Shown: positions 37,901 through 48,889, counted from the first letter of the stretch. The stretch: DNA of 64,000 bases from Batillaria attramentaria (GCA_018292915.2 JACVVK020000221.1:235001-299000); one strand, 5' to 3'. Translations and numbers: made by a program. The notes: generated by a model from the sequence alone, not told the origin.

Positions 37901-40900
37901 TTTAACGTTCGGTCGTGCACTTTCAGCTGGATCCTCGGACGTTCTTGCTTTCTTCAGTACGTCTTGGGCGGTTAGCGCTAAATGCTCCCCGGTAAGTCTG
38001 TTCCGGCTTCTCCTTTCTCTTGGCTCGTATTTTCGTTTCAGCGTTGTACGCCAAGCTTGATTGGTTATTGTTTGGGGACTCCGTTCTTGTTCCTGTCTTA
38101 CTTCTTCTTCTTTTTTGGACAGTTTTTTTGCTATTTGTTTTACCTTTCCAGGGCTAAAATTCGGTGGAGACTCTGCACTTTCGTTTACTTGTGCAGGTAC
38201 CTCTTTTGCATTTCTTACTCTGCGTTGTCTTTGGTAAGAAGAATTCCCAAACTTTAACAGTGCTTCTTCAAAATCTTGACTATTTTTCCCTTCATCGACA
38301 TTGCCGTGGCTTTCCTCTTTGATGTAACTTAGTTTCTGTTTCTCAGTTTCACAAACAGGTCCGTTCACACCTTTCAGTCCGTCTTCATTCATTCCGTTGT
38401 CCTCAAGAATCCTGCACGGATTTTGAACCGTTCTTTTGATGATATATCCTGGCTGGGAGTCCGTGCTGTCGGTATGGGTTGTATCTGTGTTGTTGGCAAA
38501 CTCTTTTACGCTCACACCCTCATCATTCCCCATTTGAAGAGATTTCTCCTCAGTTGTTATTGCATAAGCGTGGCTGTGGCTATCTTCTACCGTGTCACGT
38601 CTGTTTTGAAGGAAGTCCCCAGATGTCATCTTCGCTTCACCGGTCTGTTTTTCTTCACCGGCGTCGCTGTGCCTTTCCTCTTTCGTTTCTTCAACATCTT
38701 GGTTCCGTTTCTTTGCATCGTCGCCGACTTTGCTTTCGTCTGCAGAGGAACCTGAGTCAGGTCTGAGTTGGGGAGTTTCTTCTGGCTGTTTCGTTGTTTT
38801 CTTTGTATCAGCGTTGCTGTGACTTTCTTCTACCACTGAACTTTCTTGGCCTGTCTCTTCCATAGATTCTTTGCGTCTTTTTACGACTTCTTCAGAATCA
38901 ACATCCGGGTCTTTTAAGTCGGCTTCATTGTAGCTTCCATCTTCCGCTGAAATTTTGTCACGTCTCTGTTGAAGAGATTGTTCTAGCTTTTTCATTGCTC
39001 GTTCGACGTCTTGATTCAGTTTATCTCCAACGCCGGCGCTATAGTTGTCGCTGACCAACGAACTCTTGTGACGTCTCTGTCCAAGAGATTCTTGTAACAT
39101 TTTCATGACATTTTCTCTCAGCTTCCTAGCATCGGCGTCGCTGTGACTCGTGGAAGTTTGGTTTTGTTTCTGGGTTTTACATGAGATAGCAAATTCATTC
39201 GGACTTGAGACCCCTTCAGTTTCCCCTTTGTTCTGAAGAGTTTCACGCAAGACTTCAACTGACGTAGGAGGCAGCTTGTTTGAACTGGTCTGTGCTTCAC
39301 TTCCTGGGGTAATGCTGCTCCTCGATACAGCAGTCTGTCTTCTGTTGTCAAACTTCAATGGGGTATCTTGACCTCCGTTCCCCTCCAACTTGCAGCTCCG
39401 TGAAGATTCAAGCCTTTGGTAGAATTCTCTGGCCTCCTTGGGGCTGGGGTCTCTGGTCCATTCGACACACGACTGAAATGCAGTATCTGCAGGACTCCGT
39501 TCCCCGTGCTGTATGTTGTTCGGCCCCGAACTAACTTGAAGATAATGCAAACTTTGTGCTTTCCTATCCATAATACTGGAAATTGCTAAATTTCTTTCCA
39601 ACTTCTTCATCAGTTTGGGGCTTGTGATGACAGGGCCACTGCCATATATTTCCTGCTTTGAAGATATAGAGTTTGCCATTATCATATCTCCAAGGTAATG
39701 CTTGTCCCTCACATTCAGATGACCGCTTTCGTGTGGAAATTGTCTTTGAATCGACAGTATTTCTTGTATTTCTTTCACTCTTCCAGTGGATGTGACACCT
39801 GCAATATTTCGCTTTGAGTGTATGTCTTGTGAATCCGATGAAAAATACGGATTACCTTCGTCTTTTTCCTTTCCCGAGAACATTGAACGCAGGTCACTCA
39901 AGGGGCTTTTGTTGCTGAATTCTAGCGGCAATACTGGCTTCAGAAATGCAGCTTTCAAATTCTCAAGTTGGACCGCACATGCAGCAGTATACACTGAACA
40001 TGTCGTAGCTGGCTTTTCCAAAAACTCAGGCGTGTCCAAATGTTTGTGTTGCTCCTGGTCTGCTATTAGGTCAGAATGTGTTGAATTTGTTTGAGCCTTT
40101 TCACGTTCAACACTTCCGTACCTGTTTATTGGGCTTTCAGATTCACTCCGATGAACAGGTCCGACCTTTCCATTCAGCAGGCATGCTTCATCCAAGAAAG
40201 GGGGGACGACCAAATTTAAAGAGGGAGCGCTCTGAGAGCGACATCGTTTCTTCAGTCTCTGCATTAGAGTCTCCTTCTTTCCGCGCCCAAAGACCGCCCT
40301 GTTGCGGTCCCGTCTCCGTCTCTGCCTTGGCCATTTCCCAAAAAGGCTTGTCTCTTTCTGTTCTTCGCCATAATACTCGAAGTCTATACTGCTGTTCTCG
40401 TGGCTCACGGGTAGCTGAAGGCAATGACCTTCAAAAGCCATGCACGTGTGTAACGAGAAAGGATTAGATTCACTGCTGGGGATGATTTCTCCTAAATCTC
40501 GTGCATTATCCGGGTGTCTGGCGGAAGAGGCGTTCGCAGGTGGTAGTTCCTCGGGAAGTCTGTCTTCACTCTCGTGAGACTTGTCCGTGCTGTCTTCCGT
40601 TGAAATGCCAGTAAGGGCCTTGGTGGACATGCTGTCCAACGTTGGAACTTTCACCTTTTTGCACTCCTGGCCTGCACTATCCGGACTTTGCTTCATGTCG
40701 TTGTTTCCAGTGACATCCATAGCCATTTGATAGTTTGGTCGAGGTGACTGCATGTCAGACTGTACAGCGGTGTAATCCCTCTCATCTGAGGTACTGAACG
40801 AATCGGAGTCAAGTGGTCCAGTCATCTCCGTGGAATCTTCTACATCTCTATGCTTCAGGGGTGGCTGGTGCTTTTGCATATCCTGAGATGGCCGACTTTC

Positions 40901-41878
40901 TGGAAATGGAAAGTTTGTGGGTTTCTCTTGCTCAGGGCCTACCTTCGAGGACCACGGTGTTTTGTGGGAACGCTTGCTAAAAGTGCCAATGGAAGGCGAC
41001 AGTGGTTGGTCTGGAATAGCCAAACTTTTCAAACTGGTTGCAGTCTTGCGAGGTAGACGTGGTGACACCGGGGGGAAGGGTACATCGTGTGAGAAGATAT
41101 GTCTGGGAGTCGGTTCAGGAGACCCAATCTTTTTTGATGAAGTTCTGCGAGACAAGCGCGGAGAGACCTCCGGTGGCGACACTTGCGAAGTGTTCTTGGT
41201 GGCTGACGGGCATTTATCAGTAAAAAGAGCAAGTTTCGCGGCACGCCTTTGAGACTCTGGAGATCTGACCTCCTCGTCAGCCATCGCAGGTGTCTTCTCA
41301 GACTTTAAACTTTGCTTTTTTCTGCGCATCGGCGGCGATGACAGGAAAGAGAGAATCGAAGATCCTTTCGAAGACGTGTGCTGTGGATCGAAGGTTGTCT
41401 TGCACGTCGCCGATTGCTGCGGTACCTCAAAGGACGCTGTCGACGACTTCGGAACGTTGTATGGTGGCACCTGGGGTACCGAGAACCTTTCCGATAAGGC
41501 TGCCTGACTAGGCGTGATACTGGTCTCATCAGCCTGTTTCTGTTTGCTCTTTTGGCCCTTCGTCTTCCAATCCCTCGGAAGGGGAAGAAGAACTTGCTCC
41601 TTACCACTCCCCGAGTCATCCCGTATGCCAATACTGGGTTCAGAACCGGCTCTAACCTTGAACGTGAACTTCCTCATGCCTGAAAATGACGAAGGACCAA
41701 ATGAGCTGTTGTGCAAAGGCTTCGAATAATTATGTTGTATGTTTTTGTTTCGTTTGTTGCTGTTTTTTCACGTTAGTAACATTACTACTAATAGAAAAAA
41801 GAACTTTTACATGTTTTTAGTTTGTTCAAAATTGCGCATGTATGTGTGTCACTTACAGATAACAGGAAGCGCCGCCAT
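16910..41878 (-). CDS. Giant, essentially single-exon gene: ~8,263-residue Ser/Thr/Lys/Glu-rich protein, no recognised family
   Basis: One frame is open from 41716 to the TAA at 16910-16912. The codon at 41716 is TTG, not ATG; the first ATG in the exon is 41677. I infer a 22-nt coding exon (41878-41857), a 177-bp intron (41856-41680; donor CT|GTAAGTG, acceptor TTTTCAG|GC) and exon 2 at 41679-16910. The protein then starts MAALPVICMRKFTFKV, with an in-frame TGA directly before the ATG. I see no signal peptide, membrane segment or known domain. The chain is polar and Ser-rich, with SPRLxRK motifs near the N-terminus. Degenerate repeats lie at about residues 855-1080, 1260-1305, 3275-3390, 3540-3640 and 4088-4120. 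A basic DRSNHxSP region is near 7570-7625, a coiled coil near 7395-7485, and a helical, cysteine-containing C-terminus over the last 95 residues. It is probably an intracellular scaffold or cytoskeletal/nuclear protein; that role is speculation. Confidence 0.93.
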
Positions 41879-42110
41879 TCATCGTCCTTCAGGGCGCTAT
41901 TACTACCATTACTACGCTTCATATCGAGAGACTTCTGTTTTGGAACAGTTGCTCTTGTGACTGCGCCTGTGCGCGCGAAATAGTCTATCTTACACGTCAG
42001 CAGAGCTCAGAAGGCAACATAAATTAATGACGTTTTATGGCCGCGCAAACTGCGACGAGGAAAACTCACCTGTCCGCCATGTTTCCCTTGTCGGCTGCTC
42101 GAACTCAGTG
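41879..42110 (-). promoter_or_regulatory. 5' region of the giant gene with two YY1-like GCCGCCAT motifs
   Basis: CCGCCATG (42077-42084) and GCCGCCATTC (41871-41880, overlapping the predicted start codon) resemble the YY1 motif often found just downstream of animal TATA-less start sites. A strong donor (GGACAG|GTGAGTTT on the minus strand, exon end near 42071) follows an ATGGCGGACAG, so an alternative first exon may begin here. Joined to 41679 it would be out of frame, so it would be non-coding or a short upstream ORF. Confidence 0.3.
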
Positions 42111-42779
42111 AGTATCAATAAAATCATTTGTCTTCACGCACAGGAAAACTACCATTAATATCTCCAAACGTTTTGTAACTGAGAGACTTTAGATTTTACT
42201 CATGCACCCTCTGCGAGAATATTACTGGGTTTTTTTTTTCTTTTTTTTTTCTATTTGCTATTTTGTTTGCGTGAATGTTTACAAAAGCAGTGTCGGAAAT
42301 GTTTCACGTTGACAAAACAGCGCGGCTGATCACCTTGTCTTTTCTGCAAACGGAGTGAGTCCGCAATTGACCTAAGGATTTCCTGACGCAGCTATAGTGA
42401 GCGGGCGCAAAGCACGTCTCTGCTGCAGCGAAGCACCACCACGCGGGTTGAGCACTCCGTATTGTAGCCAGACGATGCTGAACGCGACACCAGCGATCAG
42501 AACCGGTCACCAGCCGTCCTCCACCTTCAACGTAGCAAAGCCTGCAACAGCATCTGGTTTGAAATAATAATAAATGCGTGGAAACAAATTCGAAGCGCTT
42601 CTACACATATCCATCCAATCCAGTGTTCACTTGAAAAGCGCAGAGGTACTCCATGGGAACAGTTCATGCTCGTTAGGCTAGCGGACATGTCTCAGTTATG
42701 TCAGCTCTTGCTACTCAGACTACTGCTTGGTTATCCAGTATCCAGTATCCACACACAGACATACGGACTTGTCCAACCT
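42111..42779. other. Intergenic stretch with nothing recognised
   Basis: Apart from a T-rich run at 42230-42250 I see no coding, RNA-gene or element signal. The short minus-strand open frame at 42304-42510 begins with a non-ATG start and lacks any domain or splice context. Confidence 0.5.
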
Positions 42780-43092
42780 ATATGGCTCCTTGCGAGGTTA
42801 TAGACCATGATTGACTTTGTAAGATGAAAATTTCAAGTCTGACTTGCAGACGTGCCCGAGGAGATATGATTGAAACAAATTACACGCATGGAGCCTACAG
42901 CCTTCAAGACCAGTTATTTACACCAGTTAATGTCAACACCAAGGGCCATGACTATGAACTGAAAAAGACGGTGCACTTCACTCCAACATTGCCTGATGTA
43001 CGGAGCTGTGGACAGCTGGAACACCTTGCCAGCTATGGTCGTGCAAGCACCATCACGATGCATTTAAAAACAGATTAGACACAGTTTGGTAA
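42780..43092 (+). pseudogene. Decayed C-terminal end of a non-LTR retrotransposon reverse transcriptase
   Basis: The plus strand reads LTCRRARGDMIETNYTHGAY near 42835-42895, then FTPVNVNTKGHDYELKK near 42918-42968. These match the conserved post-polymerase tail of LINE reverse transcriptases (RRxRGDMIExYKI...G and NTRGHxxKLKK). In a shifted frame the sequence ends FKNRLDTVW followed by TAA at 43090-43092, the classical terminal motif of these ORFs. The shift between the two blocks and the lost middle show a dead copy. The 5' part of the element is missing. Only 3' remains, as is usual for 5'-truncated insertions. Confidence 0.75.
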
Positions 43093-44872
43093 GAACCCAT
43101 CACAGTGTAGAGACACTCCCTCCAATGTTTAATAAATAGTTTTTACGCTTCACCAAAAGATCAATAGTAATGTTAGGAAAAGTTGTATGAGTGCAGGCCT
43201 GGTCAAAAGGCCAGTCTCAGGAACAGACGCAAACGTGTATAACCAGTGCCAACAGTACAATCAGACCAGCCTACAGGCCGGACTGACCAAATCATCACTC
43301 CACTGACCCAACTCTACTACTTTACTGTTCGGAGTTGAAAATTGCGGTCGTGTTTGTTTCAAAAGGGTTCTCGTTCCACACGCATTGTGCATAATTCCAA
43401 AGACAACTACATTCAAATGACGGAATAGAGTAGCGGATAATACGCACGGCCCGTTATACCAGCGCATGTGAAAGTAAGATTTTTGTGTGCACACAGCATG
43501 ACCTTTTACAGGACAAATTTCACAACCGTAAGATTTTTGTGTCTAGTTTGATCAGTTTCATAGCCCTGGGAATTTAGAATGGCGCTGTTTTCCGACGCTA
43601 CTTCAACTTTTGTCCATGCCCGTGACAATTCTTTACATCTAAACCCTGAAAACCATCTCTGTTAGGCAAATGAAACTAAAATTCTTACCGTCGTAGTTTG
43701 GAGGAGGCCTGCGGCATCAATGGCACATTCCCGCTGATGACGTCAAAGTTTACTTTGCGCGTATGTACTTTTTCAGCGTCATCGTGATGACGTCCTCTCT
43801 CTCTCTCTCTGTGTAAAAGACAATTCGCAGATTATCAGCATCATACAGAGCTGTCTGCAAACGTACGTATGCCGTCCTGAATGTTCACTTCCATATACAC
43901 ATACCAGAGACGTCTCAAATGTGTGATGTTCAGATCTTATTTTATTACCATGGCGGCTGCCGTTCGTTTTTTCAGTCAGACAGGCTTACAGTACAAAATA
44001 CAGTCATATTGATAAAGCATAATACATACATGTACATTAACAAAAATATGAATTTCTTCCAATGGAAGCACAACGTAAACACGCACATCTACAGTTGTTG
44101 CTGTTGTTCTTTTGTTGTTGTTGTTGTTCACTGACAATGAATGCGCCACGCACTAGCGGGACATGCAGAACAGTCGCATAAGACATGCAAATACAACAAA
44201 ATGGGTGATACAGCTGCAGGTCTCAGGTTAGACTTGTCTTGATCCCTTGTTTCTACGGATCAGCTAAGGCCGGGTGAGCTACATGTATTTAAAGGTCTCG
44301 TCAATCTCAAAGATCCCCCCCCCCCTCCCCTCAACTAAACCCCCATCCCGCACATTCCTAAAAGATAGGAACTTAAAACGGCGGAATGAATAACAAGTTC
44401 ATAAAATCTTAAGAGATAAAACTACAGTCCTGTTTCTCTGTTTTAGCGTTCTGGTAAAACGCGCTCTCGCTGCGAGCACAAGATCTACAAACTGCTTTAC
44501 GTAAATTCCACGTACACTTGCAACATTTACATGCAGACAGAATCGGAACGAACTTGCCATTTATATCCTCCTTCTCAGAATTGACTCACGGCCACAGTGA
44601 CTTTTCCTTTCTCTCTGTATGCAGCCACATGTAGCAGTTCTCATCCATGTTCGTTTGTTCAACTGTCGTCTGCTGAAGTGAAACTGATTTGTTTCCGGTT
44701 CATGGCGCAATGTGTCAGTCGCTGAACAAGACTTGTTTTTGAATTAAGGACTATTTGTTTAATTAATTTGTTCAGTGCATTATGCGCAGCTCGTGCGTTT
44801 TGCCATTCATTAGACCGAGCCCCAGTGAAACAAAATAGAATTTAAAAAATCTTAACCTCTGAGAAAAAAATC
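43093..44872. other. Intergenic stretch with nothing recognised
   Basis: This is ordinary AT-rich non-coding DNA with a short (CT)n at 43795-43811 and a C-run at 44316-44325. No long open frame, tRNA-like fold or mobile-element end was seen. Confidence 0.5.

Positions 44873-44926
<54 letters not shown>
44873..44926. repeat. Compound microsatellite (TC)n(AC)n
   Basis: About 11 TC units run directly into about 15 AC units, the same order as the tracts at 5640 and 13578. Confidence 0.95.
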
Positions 44927-44928
<2 letters not shown>

Positions 44929-45339
44929 CCTACACATCAAGATACAAACACGCAATCCTACATGAGCACGCGTGATAAGCAAAACTATATCCTCAAGTAC
45001 AGAGTACATGTGTTACAACTGATGCACACATACCCCTTGCACTGAAGCTCATTGAGAATTTTGCCCCAGAGCGAGTGATTAACTAATCTGCTGGTAACAG
45101 CAGTGTGTGCTGCCATAATTATCTTCATGCCATACAGCTCAAAATGAGAGGAAAACCAAAACCAACGACAAACACAACAAATTAACATACTGTTGACGTG
45201 CACCACTAATGAGCATAACACGCAGATATTCACGATCGATAGATACGCTGCCAAAATATTCACCACCAAGTCTGTCCGTCTCCGTCCGTATGCGATACTA
45301 CTGACTGACTGTGTGAATGTGTATATGTATTTCTATGGT

Positions 45340-45421
45340 ATGTTTGTGTATATCAATTGTGTTTTATTATCAAGAGGAGGAAAGCAAATTCTTCTTAATT
45401 GTAACTAAGAAGCAATTAAAT

Positions 45422-45452
<31 letters not shown>

Positions 45453-45466
45453 TATCTTATCTTAAG
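45340..45466 (+). mobile_element. Probable LINE-type 3' end with (TATCT)n tail
   Basis: CTTCTTA...TAAGAAG (45390-45411) can form a small stem-loop and is followed by 'gcaattaaatc' and about nine TATCT repeats ending at 45464. A stem-loop plus a short tandem tail is typical of some non-LTR element 3' ends. No coding part is nearby. Confidence 0.4.
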
Positions 45467-45491
45467 TCACTGTTTCTACTGACTCGACAGC

Positions 45492-45691
45492 ATCATCCAA
45501 AAATGCACAGGTCACACTAGAATTCTCGGCAAGACTCAACATCGAAAAAGGCACTTGTCTCCTAACAGACAACTCCACTCCTGTCAACCAAAGGGGCAAA
45601 CCCCCAGAATTCAGCCAATCGCGTGCCGCGGCATCAGTAATGAGCACAACACGGGACATGGTCTGGCAAACGTTCTTACCAGACATTACAA
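45492..45691 (+). other. Coding-like patch of about 67 codons, origin unclear
   Basis: A plus-strand frame reads ...NAQVTLEFSARLNIEKGTC, LLTDNSTPVNQRGKPPEF, then SVMSTTRDMVWQTFLPDITK up to a good donor (AAGAG|GTAAGC at 45691/45692). A possible acceptor (GACTCGACAG) precedes it. The opposite strand is also open (225 nt, 45462-45686), so the strand is not settled. It could be an orphan exon or a transposon-derived fragment. No family recognised. Confidence 0.22.
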
Positions 45692-46139
45692 AGAGGTAAG
45701 CACGTGTAGTTCAATATGACTGAAAACACAGGAAGAAGACAGGAAGTCCACTGACGTCAAATGAAGGAAGAGACCACTACGTCAATTTCTTTCATCTTGA
45801 AATCACCCCTTTTCCCCTAAAATGACGTCATGGACTCACTGTGTTTTGCCATTAGACGACAGAATATGAGGCGGGGCTTTGGTCTCGCGGCTCGGCGAGT
45901 GGAGTCGTCTATTAACTGTGCTCATGAAAGATGGCCGACAGGGAAACTGCCGCTAGAGCAGTCAATGATCCACCATAGACTCCAAATAATACTGTATGCT
46001 TGGTCCGGTTCTCATCCGTTCCGACAAGAGTAGCCCCGGTAGATGCGAGGTATAATATAATACTATTGTGCATAATAATCCTTTCCTAGTCCTAATCACA
46101 TAATTATGTCAGCGAGGCGTAGCCTTGTCCTGAAGAGAC

Positions 46140-46855
46140 TATAGGCAGTTCAGTACGAGGCCACGAAAACGCCGGGGGGATCCTGTGAGGTGACCGACTT
46201 GGACAGGTGACGGCTTTACGGAGGTGACCACCGCGGCAGGTCTGACTGTACATGTATCTCCAGTCTGACCGGACGCCTCGTTCAGACGGCAGTTCAGTCA
46301 GTGGAAGTCCCTGACTCGCTGGTGCCCAGTGTCAGTCCCCGTAGGCCACACTTCCATCACACGGCTCTTTCAGACGGCAGTTCAGTGCGAGTCCATGTCT
46401 CTCTGCTGCAGTGACGTCAGTGTGTAGGCCGCTCACAGGCAGGTCACTCTGCCTCTGCACATCAAGTTATCTCCGCCTCGTGGTGACGTCCCGTTTAGAC
46501 GGGTGACTGAGCAGCAGCGTGGGTCCACGACTTTTTGGTGCTCAGTGACGTCACTAGGGAGGTATACCAAACCTAAAGACGACAGGCAACGATTAGTTTG
46601 ACGTCACACGCCTGCCTGACAAGTTGGCGTCGGTGAAAGTGGCGATTTAGTTTGGCTGCTTGCCGTATCGATGACAGGCTGCGCGGGTGGGTAGGAGTGA
46701 AAGTTCAAGCGCATGTGCAAAATGCAACGATAGACGGAGAATCCTGTGTGCCGCCGACAAATCGCTGCCGTGCAGGCTTTGCTGTATCTCCGTAGTAGTA
46801 TAGGCTGCTCACAGGCAGGTGACTCTGTACACTATCTCCAGCTCGTCCAGCGGAT
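46140..46855. repeat. Diverged local tandem array including copies of the TNFR-like gene's last exon
   Basis: 'agacggcagttcagt' recurs at 46282 and 46372. 'aggcngctcacaggcaggt' recurs at 46426-46445 and 46803-46820, and 'tatctcc' plus 'gtctgac' blocks near 46253 are a third relative. The copy at 46809-46855 is the terminal coding exon of the receptor gene. The other two lack a usable acceptor. Confidence 0.6.
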
Positions 46856-47538
46856 CTGAAAAACACGAATTTTCAATGAGACAAAGCAGTTGCAGAGTTT
46901 TCAGCGCTTCGGGGGCCCTTATAAAACCAGAGCACGAGTTTGCCGTGACATTATTTGGCTTTTGTTCAGTGAGCGAGACACATCGCTACAGTGTCTAGCG
47001 GATGTTGAGTGCTGCACGATCTTTCTCGGTCAGTGTCAAAACGCAAACTGAGCTGTGAAATCAGGCTGCCCTTGGCTTTTAGTGGGGTTTCAGGGACGCT
47101 GAAAACTCTGCAACTGTGACAGAGTTGACTGTGCTTGCACGTTCGACTCTGTAATTTTTTTTTCACACTTCGGAAAGCTTTTTGTTAGGAGCTTATATCT
47201 TTAAGGGTACGCATTGTGCCAGCCATGATGAAATGAGCACAGCGAAAACTTGACATGTGTGATCTCCTCTGAATATTTGCTATAGGCCAGCAAAGTACAA
47301 AGAACAGCAACAAGTGTCGAAACAAGACTGGACAAGATTTTCGATTTTCTCTCCAAAATTCAATTAGTCCAGTTCAGTCCTTCGTCGGTCCAAATGGAAA
47401 TTTAATCGCTTCTGTCCGGCTAACAAGCAATGCCAGCAGTTTCATTTATCGTAATCTTTATACATGTACTGGACAATTAAACAATTTGAACACTTTGAAA
47501 AATGAACAATTTCTGACAGGAACTAATTTGGGCTGACC

Positions 47539-47594
<56 letters not shown>

Positions 47595-48699
47595 TAAAAC
47601 TTTCTGTACCTGAAAGTTTAACGTACGATGTTTCCCGCAAGTCGCTGTCGTCAGCAAAGAGACCAAAGTGTTTGATGTCCCGAGCGCGATGACAACATCT
47701 CTTCAGCGCGCTTGCGAGGTCTTGTCGCCAGATTACGACGACGATGATCGAAACGACGAGCAGAGCAGCGAGAAAACCGACAACACTTCCCTCTATCATG
47801 GACAGTCTGGTGGCGGAAGGGTCCTCTGTGTCGGCCATCTTTGGACGGTCCATGTAGCCTGTTGGCCAGCCAAAACCAATAAGGACAGACGTCAAAAATA
47901 GTACTAGTGATTATATCAAGAAAAGCGTGATTTGGGGAATAGCTTTGTCATAACATAATTTATTCTAATGTTTTGTCGTGGATGTTGTGTTTGTGGTGGT
48001 CTCCTTCCTATTAAGACTCTTTTTCTCTTTCTGTCCACACTTCTTTTCCGACCCCCTCCCCCCCCCCCCCCCGCCCCCAAAGTCTCCTCAGTTTTGTTTT
48101 AACTTTCTTCTCTTTCGGTCTGTCCTTTTCTGCCCCCCCCCCCCCCAATCTGTCACAGGCACGTCAAAAGACAATTTACTAGTGAACGAACTTTTTTTAT
48201 CATTGATATAACGTCTCAGCCTAGGTACCTCGCGGAAAAGTGTCTACCAGCGAGAAACAAACCAAATCAAAACAACAAAACGAACTGAAACCGACAAATA
48301 CGACTTAACGGAGAGAACTGAGAAACTGAGTTAATTCCTGGACAATCCCTGGAGCATTATTTTTCATTCGGCCAACGCCCTCCACCCATCTACCTCCCTC
48401 CTCCCCACCTTCTCTCACACGATTTGTGATGAGAAAAAAAAAGAGAAAAAAAAAAGTCTTCTTTTCTTACCCGGACAAGACTGAAAACATCCGACCTCGA
48501 CGAATCTGATGTAGGTGCTGTTCACTCTCTCAAAACAGGCAGTGTCACAGTGCTTGCACATTCCCTCGCTGACGTCATAGTATTCGAAGTCTTCGCAGTC
48601 CTCTGTACCACCCAGGGCTGCAGGAGCTGATGTACTACTGGTGAGCAAGAAAACTGCGATGAAGGCGACGACACATCCGATCTTGACTGTTCGCGCCAT
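46809..48699 (-). CDS. Type I membrane receptor with a single TNFR-type cysteine-rich module (BCMA/Fn14-like spacing), 174 aa
   Basis: Three exons join in phase: 48699-48471, 47858-47610, 46855-46809 (TGA). Residues 1-24 are a signal peptide (MARTVKIGCVVAFIAVFLLT...). Residues 35-75 carry six cysteines spaced C-x12-C-x2-C-x3-C-x15-C-x3-C with a CEDFEYYD start. This is the layout of the short ligand-binding module of BCMA, TACI and Fn14, except that loop 4-5 is longer (15 against 8 residues in human BCMA). A short stalk is followed by a membrane helix at about 101-120 (SVVGFLAALLVVSIIVVVIW) and a ~54-residue cytoplasmic tail ending in SYVKL-SDPLDELEIVYRVTCL. There is no death domain and no clear TRAF-binding motif. 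Known members bind TNF-family ligands; the ligand here is unknown. The start was chosen because the longer frame begins with GTG. Confidence 0.85.
47540..47593. repeat. (CA)n microsatellite in intron 2 of the TNFR-like gene
   Basis: About 26 uninterrupted CA units lie 17 bp beyond the donor of exon 2 on the transcript side. Confidence 0.95.
48050..48146. repeat. C-homopolymer tracts in intron 1 of the TNFR-like gene
   Basis: Two C runs at about 48058-48077 and 48134-48146. No coding content. Confidence 0.85.
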
Positions 48700-48889
48700 G
48701 ATGTAAGACTTATGGTGTAGTGCAGAACCCACTCGCGTCGGACCTGGAGTTTTGCTGTGTTAGTTTCCCCTAGCCCTCTTGTCAGTATTTGGCTCGTGAC
48801 AGCAGGATTTCAAAAACGCCAGAAACCATTCCTAGATGATTTAAGATGACAGCATCTGATTAATTTTGTGTATTGATGAAACAAAAGCA

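Noticed and set aside
41678..41716. Start of the giant protein at 41716 (MHNSSFGPSSFSG...)
   Set aside because: The codon is TTG. It lies within the polypyrimidine and acceptor region of a well-formed 177-bp intron, and the downstream ATG or the spliced upstream ATG are better starts.
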